Shown here: in pieces, positions 1 to 64,000 of the stretch
Position numbering within the stretch: position 1 is the stretch's first letter
Layout of the letters: each line of letters starts with the position of its first letter
Assembly: GCA_028829895.1 (NCBI GenBank)
Contig: CM054182.1
Span: 11,749,501 to 11,813,500 of the forward strand
Direction of reading: 5' to 3'
Length of the DNA stretch: 64,000 nucleotides
Source: Sinotaia quadrata
Taxonomy: Eukaryota > Mollusca > Gastropoda > Architaenioglossa > Viviparidae
Made by a program: the position numbers and the translations under genes
Notes under the pieces: model-generated
Database searches by the model: none
Seen by the model: only the letters and a program-made list of their open reading frames with translations
Told to the model about the DNA's origin: nothing

Positions 1-72
1 GGGGTGGGGCTCGAACATCCGTCATCTGCAATTAAATTCAACGCTTAGATTTCTCGGCCACCAGTTCCCCAA
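1..72 (-). other. tRNA-like sequence, possible SINE head
   Basis: On the minus strand a box A-like TGGCCGAG (about 66-53) is followed some 30 bases later by a box B-like TGTTCGAGCCCC (about 17-5). This is the internal promoter layout of tRNA genes and tRNA-derived SINEs. I could not fold a full cloverleaf with a matching acceptor stem, and the rest would lie outside the window, so a SINE head or pseudo-tRNA is more likely than a working tRNA. Confidence 0.3.
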
Positions 73-390
73 TGCCATTCATTACTCTAATCTCTCTGGC
101 ATATTTAAATCGCTCTGTTAATATCTCTGTTAAATCTTATTGGTATATTTCACTCTCTGACATATTTCAGTCTGATATGTTTAAGACTGTGTGACAAATT
201 TCAGTCCCTTTGATACATTCCACTCTCTGAAATATTTCGGACTGTTTGAAACATTTTCAGTTTCTTTGAAACATTTCAATCTCGCTGACTTTATTATTTT
301 ACTCTTTCTGACTCATTTTGTCTCAGATATATTTCAGCCTTTTAAACATATTTCAATTTAAGCAGCATTCTTTTTCTCTCTGATGTGCTT

Positions 391-760
391 CAATCTATCT
401 CTCTTCTATACAAGCTCGTCGACTCTTTCTAGTTCTTTTGACTATTTAGACTCTCTGACACGTTTCTATCTCTCTTCTATACAAGCACGTCGACTCTTTC
501 CAGTTCTTTTGACTATTTAGACTCTCTGACACGTTTCTATCTCTCTTATACAAGCACATCGACTCTTTCCAGTTCTTTTGACTATTTAGACTCTGTGACA
601 CGTTTCTATCTCTCTTCTATACAAGCTCGTCGACTCTTTCCAGTTCTTTTGACTATTTAGACTCTCTGACACCCTTCTATCTCTCTTCCACACAAGTTCG
701 TAGACTCTTTCCAGTTTTTTTGACTGTTTAGATTCTCTGACACGTTTCTATCTCTCTAAC
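391..760. repeat. 71-bp minisatellite, about 5 copies
   Basis: Unit starts TTTCTATCTCTCTTCTATAC, with copies beginning near 392, 463, 534, 603, 674. Flanking 130-390 and 760-950 contain a looser TTTCAGTCTCTGACATA-like repetition, so most of the first kilobase is tandem repeat. Confidence 0.85.
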
Positions 761-922
761 ATATTTCAGTCTCTTTCAATATATTTCAATCTGTGATCTA
801 TAAAATATTCAATCTGATATCTCCAGTCCTATTTAAGCAAACTCTCGAACATTTTCCAGTCTCTGATAAATTTAGTCTCTCTGTCTATTCAGTCTATTAA
901 TAAATTTAGTCTCTCTGTCTAT

Positions 923-1360
923 TCAGTCTATTAATAAATTTCGTACTCTCTGACCTACTTCGGTCTCGTTTACGTGTTTCAACCTCTTTAGCATGTTTCT
1001 GTCTGTGTGACACTTTCCATCCAACAGGTAAACGTTAGCAATGTCGGAGAATGATGTCGCGACATTTGACGGACAACATTCACGCACAAGGCTCCACTCG
1101 AAACCAGTATTCCCGCTATTCGGATAATATTTTTCGCTTATTTCAAATATATCTGCAAATGCCTTTAAGATTTCGGGGAATAAATTTCGCTTGTTTTTGA
1201 ACATGTTGTCTGTTAGATCAATCAGCCCTGATTTAAAAAGAAATACAAGGGAAGAAACTAATAGTAACCACGTCAAAATGAAGTTGTTGCTTTTTTTATG
1301 AGAGGTCTCCAAACTCCATTTCGTCAATCTCGCGGGCTGCCTACGTGCTTGAAACTGCAC
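923..1360 (-). other. Unrecognised minus-strand open frame with a membrane-like segment
   Basis: A 145-codon open frame on the minus strand contains a hydrophobic run L-T-W-L-L-L-V-S-S-L-V-F-L-F after a basic stretch, as in a signal-anchored protein. There is no ATG before that run (the frame opens with GTG, and a stop lies just upstream), and the 3' part overlaps the repeat-like flank. It may be a fragment of an exon or chance. I do not recognise a family. Confidence 0.18.
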
Positions 1361-1975
1361 ACCCGCCCAAATTATACCCTAACCCCCCCCCCCGCCTCAT
1401 TCACTGCGAAAACCCACTAAGACGGAGTAAAGAAAAGTCAGTTTGAAATGACATCATCAGCAACTAGTAGGTTCATTCTTAATTACTGTTTGCAGAACAG
1501 GTACTCACATGTGTACTCCATTGTTTACAGGACAAACAGAAGTTTTAAGTACACCACTGCTTGCAGAGCAAACAGAACTTCTAAGTAAACATATATTTGC
1601 ATTCTGTCTCTGTATCTGCGTGATAGTACACAATTGACAGAATAGCGACTAAAAGGTTAAGCAAGTGGAGACTACCAGTAAGGACAGCAGCATTCGCTCG
1701 TATTTATATTTTTCAGAGTGGTCCATTTGCAAGTGGTTCTGGCAAAGACATTTTGCAGGTCATAATTAGCTGCCCCTGACTGCAGTGTTTATTACCAACC
1801 ACGTCAACGAAGTCTAGTAATCAGTCCTATCCGTCCCTTTTCACCCTACCCTCAAGCAATTTAAATGACATAATTTGAGCTTTATTTCATTTTTTAAATT
1901 AGACTTCTGTTAAGAGTGTACGAGATGTCAGGTTGTCCGATTTCGGACTTTCGCAGACGAAGCTGGAACGTCGAA

Positions 1976-2131
1976 GATTGTCGATGTTTGTCTTGACAAG
2001 ATTTTGACGTCGGAGATTGTCGATGTTTGTCTAGACAAGATTTTGACGTCGGAGATTGTCGATGTTTGTCTTGACAAGATTTTGACGTCGGAGATTGTCG
2101 ATGTTTGTCTTGACAAGATTTTGACTGAGTA
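1976..2131. repeat. 39-bp minisatellite, 4 copies
   Basis: Unit GATTGTCGATGTTTGTCTTG plus 19 more bases, starting at 1976, 2015, 2054, 2093. The unit is a multiple of three, so several frames stay open across it on both strands (for example D-K-I-L-T-S-E-I-V-D-V-C-L); these are not evidence of a gene. Confidence 0.9.
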
Positions 2132-2593
2132 CTCTGCCGGTTCATTAAGACGGCGTATGGGTGAATTAGAACAAAACCTGATAATTACATACAATTACGT
2201 GTTGTGTATATATACGTGTGTGTGTGTGTGCTGAGAGAAGGTAACTGTAAATGCACAGGACAGCACACGTACTGTGTTTGAATGTTGTTGTTTTTTGTTG
2301 TTATAAAAATGAAAAATAATCATATAATGTATAAATAACTGAAAGGACGGACGCTTAAAAAAATATCCTGTTGACTGTATTGACTTTCTGAAGTAAAGAG
2401 GACAACGATTATTAATTTGCACAAGCCAGTAGCACACGAAACCAATCTGTTTACCGTTTCCATCGTTTAACTTCTAGGCACCATGTCTACTTCACCCTTC
2501 CCTCCATCCTTTGAGCTAGTGTGTCATTCAAGGTCAACTTTTCATTTTTGCTGCTCTCGTCAAGCTCGAACCTTTGCCAACGAAGATTGATAT

Positions 2594-2848
2594 ATCACTG
2601 TCAGTTGTGGTGAAGTTTCACTGTCATTTGTACTGATGTTGATGTCTCACTGTCAATTATGGTGAAGTCTCACTGTCATTTGTACTGAAGTTGATATCTC
2701 ACTGTCACTTATGGTGAAGATTAATATTTCACTGTCATTTGTAGTGAAGTTGATATCCCACTGTCAGTTATGCGGAAGTTTAATATCTCACTGTCAATTG
2801 TGCTGAAGTTTAGTATCTCACCGTCATTAATTCTGAAGTTTAGCTGCT
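2594..2848. repeat. About 29-bp degenerate tandem repeat, 9 copies
   Basis: Units begin TCACTGTCATTTGT and end GAAGTTGATATC, with lengths of 23-30 bases and many substitutions. The following stretch to 3470 shows no feature. Confidence 0.8.
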
Positions 2849-3476
2849 GCCATTTCCATTGTTAGGATCGGACCTTTTCATTCCTGCTGAAGTTCAGTTT
2901 CTCAGTGTCTCACATATTTTTGTGCACTGGATTTGGACAAGTTTCTTTAATTGTGACGTCACGACTTTTGCGGTTGTTTAAATACATATATACGTTTTGT
3001 GGAAAGGTGCAAGAGGACAGTTAAATATTTTTCAGTTATGATTTTATAGGAATTCGATTCTTTATTCAGTCACATACGAAAATAAAATGTAACTTTCAAA
3101 TATAGCAATAATGCAACTTTTGCAAAATATTTTGAAACGAAAGTTGGTTTTCTTTAGATGAAAATTATTTTCTAATTAAAAAATTAAAAGAATGAGCTAT
3201 AACTCCTTCCGTGCTGGGATTACTAGTACACCCGGATGTCATGTAAAGCTAGACAATTTTTTTAAATGGCAAAATGCAATGAAATATATAAAATGTTTTC
3301 ATCAAGCAAGCTCTAAATGTTCAGAAACTTGATGACTTTTGTGACTACTGTCCCATTGACTTGGGTGAATATTGGGCTAGGTTTTAGAACACTAACGAAA
3401 CAAATACGCCAAAAGATAACTATTACACTGTTGATTTGAATTTGAAATATCTGCATAAACTACATTAAATTAAAAA

Positions 3477-4390
3477 TGTTTACATGCCATTGCATTAAAT
3501 CAGCAAGTTTACATACCACTAATTTGACCCAGACATACCCACATACCACTAAGATGACTCATACCTCATACCACTAATTTGACTCAGACATACCCACATA
3601 CCACTAATTTGACTCAGACATACATACCATTAATGTGAATCAGACATGTCTACATACCACTAATTTGAATCAGACATGTCTACATGCCACTAAGCTGAAT
3701 CAGACATGCCCACATACCTCTAATTTGAATCAGCCATATCTACATACAGCTAATGTGAGTCAGACATATCAGACATTAATTTGACTCATACATACCACTA
3801 ATTTGAATTAGACTATCTATATACCACTAATTAGAATCAGACATGTCTTCATACCACTAATTAGAATCAGACACATCTACATACCACTAATTAGAATCAG
3901 ACACATCTACATACCACTAATTAGAATCAGACACATCTACATACCACTAATTAGAATCAGACACATCTACATACCACTAATTAGAATCAGACACATCTAC
4001 ATACCACTAATTAGAATCAGACATGTCTTCATACCACTAATTAGAATCAGACATGTCTACATACCACTAATTAGAATCAGACATGTCTACATACCACTAA
4101 TTAGAATCAGACATGTCTACATACCACTAATTAGAATCAGACACATCTACATACCACTAATTAGAATCAGACACATCTACATACCACTAATTAGAATAAG
4201 ACATGTCTACATACCACTAATTTGAATAAGCGAATATACATGCCACTACTTAGAATTACATATTTGCATGCCACTAGTTAGAATTACATATTTGCATGCC
4301 ACAAATTTGAATCAGACATGTCAACATACCACTAATTTGAATAAGAATGAATTTCCAAATTATTAATTTGAATCAGACCTGTCTACATAT
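3477..4390. repeat. 30-bp satellite-like array, about 30 copies
   Basis: Core unit ATACCACTAATTAGAATCAG preceded by ACACATCTAC or ACATGTCTAC. Copies are almost identical from about 3830 to 4200 and diverge toward both ends, as expected for array growth from the centre. There are no unique spacers, so this is not CRISPR-like. Confidence 0.92.
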
Positions 4391-4892
4391 TGCTACTTAG
4401 ATGATTTCGCTTTCAAGTTTTCGTCAGCAATACAAAAATAGCACTTTTGTGTTATTTCTTCCTTACATTCTTGTGGCAGGTAATATAATAATATTTATTA
4501 ATAATAATAGTTGTAAGAGAAGCACTCTGCTACGCCACAATAAAGCTTATCTGTTTATTTATTTGTTTGCTGGTATTCATATAGTCATCAATTGTGAATG
4601 GAGATTTGTTTGGCGGTATATCAGCGAAATTACAGGAAGATTCAAGTGATCGTTTGTTAAATAATAAATTCACTTAAAATGTTTGAGTAGCGTTGGTGAT
4701 AGGGATGTTGAAAAAGGCTATATTGTGAAATCTGAATTTATTTTCAGTTTTAAAAGAACCTTGAAAAACTCTGTCTAATAAAATTAGTATTTAGCCGTTT
4801 CGATTTATTTTGTTTATTGCTTTGCAATAGGAAATACATTTATTTGCTCCGATGATCTAATGTCCGAAGGCCTGATATGGTGCAAGGTTTAC

Positions 4893-5980
4893 GGTGTGTA
4901 TACAGACATTGCAATGTGTATACAGACATTCCAATGTGCATACATATATTCCAATTTCCTACAGACGTTCCAGTTTGTTTATAGACATTACAATGTGTAT
5001 ACTGATATTCCAATTTGTGTACATACATTATAATGTGTAAACTGACATTATGATTTGTATACAGAATTAAAATTTGTGTACAGACATTACAATGCATATA
5101 CATACATTACGATTTGTATACAGTTTGTGTATTGACATTCCAATATGTATACAGACATTAAGATTTGTATACAGACATTACAATGTGTATACATATATTA
5201 CAATTTGCATTCATACATTTCACGCGTGTACAGACATTCCAAGTTGTGTACAGACATTACAAATCATATACATACATTAAAATTTGTGTACAGACATTAC
5301 AATGATTATGCATACATTACGATTTGTATTCAGACATTACAATTTGTGTACCAGACATTCCAATGTATATACAGACATTACGATTTGTGTGCAGACATTA
5401 CAATTTGCATTCATACATTTCACGTGTATACAGACATTCCAATTTGTGTACATACATTACAATGCATATACATTCATTACGATTTGTTTACATACATTAT
5501 AATTTGCATACATACCTTTCACGTGTATACAGACATTCAAATTTGTGTACAGACATTCAAATTTGTGTACATACATTACGATTTATGTACATATATTACA
5601 TTGTGTATACAGACATTACATTGTATGCATAGACATTATGATTTGTGTGCAGATATTACATTGTGTGTACAGACATTATGATTGTGTATATAGACATTAC
5701 AATGTGTATGCAGACATTTCAAAGTGTGTACATAGATTATGATTTGTGTACATACATTATAATGCACACACGGACATTGCAATGTGTATACAAACATTAC
5801 GTTTTGTATATAGACATTCAATATGTATGTATACATACATAATATATGTACATATATTACAATGTGTATACAGACATTAACATGTGTATGCAGAAATTAC
5901 GATTTGTACACAGATATTACAATGTCTATGCAGACATTACTATTTATGTACAGACGTTATAATGCGTATACAGACATTAA
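4893..5980. repeat. About 20-bp satellite-like array, over 50 copies
   Basis: Unit resembles GTATACAGACATTACAATTT, and GTATAC or GTACA dyads recur every 20 bases or so. The nested open frames over it, reading roughly Y-T-D-I-T-I-C-I-Q-T-L, are products of the repeat and not genes. Confidence 0.9.
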
Positions 5981-6128
5981 GTAAACCTCTTGTGCAGTTT
6001 GATACAACTACAAATTTTCTTTTAGGAACTACCGTGTAATGTTTGTAAATTATCACACAAATATCGTCACTCTTTACACCCTACTTGTAACGTGTCACGA
6101 CTAAGTTGCCTTTATTAGCACTGTACGT

Positions 6129-6292
6129 AATGCTTGTAAGTTGTTACAGTCGTCCTACTTGTAAAATCATGTAACAAGTACACTTTTCTTTCTTTGTAAT
6201 GTTACATGGCAATGCTTGTAACTTGTCACAGTCGTCCTTCTCGTAAAATCCTATAACAAGTACACTTTTCTTTCTTTGTAATGTCACGCAAT
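6129..6292. repeat. 82-bp direct repeat, 2 copies
   Basis: AATGCTTGTAA...TTTCTTTCTTTGTAATG starts at 6129 and again at 6211 with few differences. Confidence 0.85.
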
Positions 6293-6635
6293 TTATGTCA
6301 TTCAAAGGCATAGATATAGAAATGTACATAAAGCTATCAGCTATCAGCTACATATTGACATATTTAGATACCTTCTATAATAACAAAGTATTTAGACCTG
6401 TTGTATCTTTTTGTCGGTGCACTCTCTCAAATTTCTAACCTCACTCTATTTTCATATAAGATCTCTGATTTCAGGCCGTATAGATTCTCTGTTTCAGTCT
6501 TTGTATTACCCCCCTTCATGCCGGCAAGGTACTGTTATGCAAGCTGTTGTCATGTCAGAAGTCACATTTCTTGTTAAAGACTTTTTTCAGGCATATGGTT
6601 AGATTACTTGTATGTAATTGACAATTAGCCTAATT

Positions 6636-6905
6636 GAAACGCTAGTGTGTTTTCTTTCACAACCACTAAACCTATAGAAACGCGAATGTGTTTTCTTTCA
6701 CAACCACTAAATATATAGAAACGCCATTTTTCAAAAAACACCGAATTCTTGATAAAGGTAGTGTACATTCTGACAGTGTTTGTCGAGTTGTTTTTGTATT
6801 ATTTACTCATAATGTTCACACTCAGTTAATGGCAAGGCTAGTGTACATTCTGACAGTGTTTGTTGAGTTGTTTTTGTATTATTTACTCATAATGTTCACA
6901 CTCTG
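6636..6905. repeat. Two adjacent direct duplications (41 bp and about 79 bp)
   Basis: GAAACGC...CACAACCACTAAA is duplicated at 6636 and 6677. GTGTACATTCTGACAGTGTT plus downstream sequence is duplicated at about 6760 and 6840. Confidence 0.85.
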
Positions 6906-7189
6906 TGTGAACAAAGGAGTTGCACCTATGCTTTTAGAATTTTAAGAGTTTCGCCCATACATCCTCACTACCACCACCCACCGCTCTCAATTCTGAATGA
7001 TACTTTAGTACCAATAAAAAGAAACACCATTATTTTGATGCTGTATATGAAATAACCCGATAATTTTCTTTAGGGTACTTTCTATTCAGAAAAAAATAAC
7101 TAGTGTTGACAATGTAGTATTGTTGCTGCAGATTTGATCCAGGACGACGGTACACATCCAGGTCTTTGAGGGAAGTGCAACCGGAATCC

Positions 7190-62953
<55,764 letters not shown>

Positions 62954-63139
62954 GTAAGGGTTCTTGGTTTAAAGTTTTGGATCATTTATCAGAGAACAGT
63001 CCATTTTGACATTATATATTTTTATGCAGCTGTAAAACCTGCCTTCAGATGTTACATTATTTTTTTTAATATTTTCTGTTTGATATAGTTGTCAATTTCA
63101 TTGATTACATTTGTTATGAAACAAACAACATTTCATGAA

Positions 63140-63965
63140 ATGCTGTCTCATGTCAGTGATAATCTATGCTATATGGTGATGACATTTTGTCATTGATTTG
63201 AAATTTGATTCTTTCCAATAATTATCTCTTAGATGGTGATGACATTTATCACAGAATGTTGACTCTTATTAATGATATTATAATCTCTTTTAGATGTTGA
63301 TGACATTTATCACAGAATGTTGACTCTTGTTAATGATATTATAATCTCATTTAGATGTTGATGACATTTATCACAGAATGTTGACTCTTGTTAATGATAA
63401 TCTCTTTTAGATGTTGATGACATTTATCACAAAATGTTGACTTCTGTTAATAATAATCTCTTTTAGATGTTGATGACATTTATCACAGAATGTTGACTCT
63501 TGTTAATGATATTATAATCTCTTTTAGATGTTGATGACATTTATCACAAAATGTTGACTCTTATTAATGATAATCTCTTTTAGATGTTGATGACATATAT
63601 TATAGAATGTTGACCTTTGTCAGTGAATATTTCTGTTAAACGCTGATGACAGTTATCATCAAATGTTGACTCTTGTCAATGATTATTATAGATATGAAAT
63701 ATTTGCAGTACAGTATTTACTTTGTCAGTAATAAACTTCTTAGATACAACTTTTGTCATAGAATGTACATACCTCCACATATTATCTCTTTTAGGCTTGA
63801 TGACTTGTCATAGAATTTTGACCCTTGTTAAAGATTATCTTTAGATATGGTGACATTTGTCATAGAATTTTAACCCGTGTTAGGGATTAGGTATGGTGAC
63901 ATTTGTCCTAGAATTTTTACACTTGTCAGTAATTATCTTTGTGACAGTGATGAGTTTAGTCATAG
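63140..63965. repeat. About 50-62-bp minisatellite, about 14 copies
   Basis: Unit GATGTTGATGACATTTATCA plus CAGAATGTTGACTCTTGTTAATGATA...ATCTCTTTTA, cleanest at 63290-63590, decaying to the window end. It lies in intron 47. Confidence 0.92.
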
Positions 63966-64000
63966 AATACTCTCACACATCATTGACTACTCTGCTAGAT

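Noticed and set aside
3477..4390. Regular 30-bp direct repeats resembling a CRISPR array
   Set aside because: Units abut with no unique spacers, the array is in an animal-type intron-rich locus, and unit divergence is that of a minisatellite.
5145..5681. 178-codon open frame and its overlapping partners in other frames
   Set aside because: Created by the 20-bp satellite array; several frames and both strands are open at once and the peptide is only the repeat.

Overview
The window looks like an animal nuclear genome: spliced exons with GT-AG borders, long AT-rich introns, abundant minisatellites and CA/CTAT microsatellites, and decayed DNA transposons. A mollusc or other lophotrochozoan is my best guess from overall style (inference; no taxonomic marker is present).

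One large plus-strand gene dominates. Starting at the ATG at 7190, I trace 47 exons to 62953 in one continuous reading frame (7752 nt, 2584 codons), and the gene continues past the window. The first three exons give an ABCA-type N-terminus: a short cytoplasmic leader, one membrane segment, and the A-M-P-S-A-G / paired-Cys block that opens the first extracellular domain of ABCA transporters. The spacing of that block and the length of the domain fit the ABCA12/ABCA13 branch best. Everything after it is extracellular domain 1; no second membrane segment and no nucleotide-binding domain is reached.

This domain is built from a repeated four-exon cassette (A, B, C, D) with intron phases 0-0, 0-2, 2-1, 1-0 and about 215 codons per cycle. 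After a founder C-D pair (exons 4-5) there are ten cassettes and the start of an eleventh. From exon 27 on, cassettes alternate between two subtypes, so an eight-exon unit is itself tandemly repeated. This is the most interesting system here: a giant lipid-transporter ectodomain grown by phase-symmetric exon-cassette duplication.

Layout: 1-7130, 5' flank almost wholly tandem repeats (71, 39, 29, 30 and 20 bp units). 7190-7255, exon 1; 7256-19102, giant intron 1 with minisatellites, a decayed non-LTR retrotransposon tail and a GC-rich hairpin. 19103-29998, exons 2-12, rich in CpG. 31113-62953, exons 13-47, nearly devoid of CpG. A 790-bp hAT-type element lies in intron 8, a 695-bp CpG-rich inverted-repeat element and a mariner-like transposase relic lie in intron 24, and 62954-64000 is intron with a 61-bp minisatellite.

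Several minisatellites begin exactly at splice sites (exons 6, 7, 16) and one duplicates an acceptor (exon 45). All homology statements are from motif recognition by eye; no search was run.
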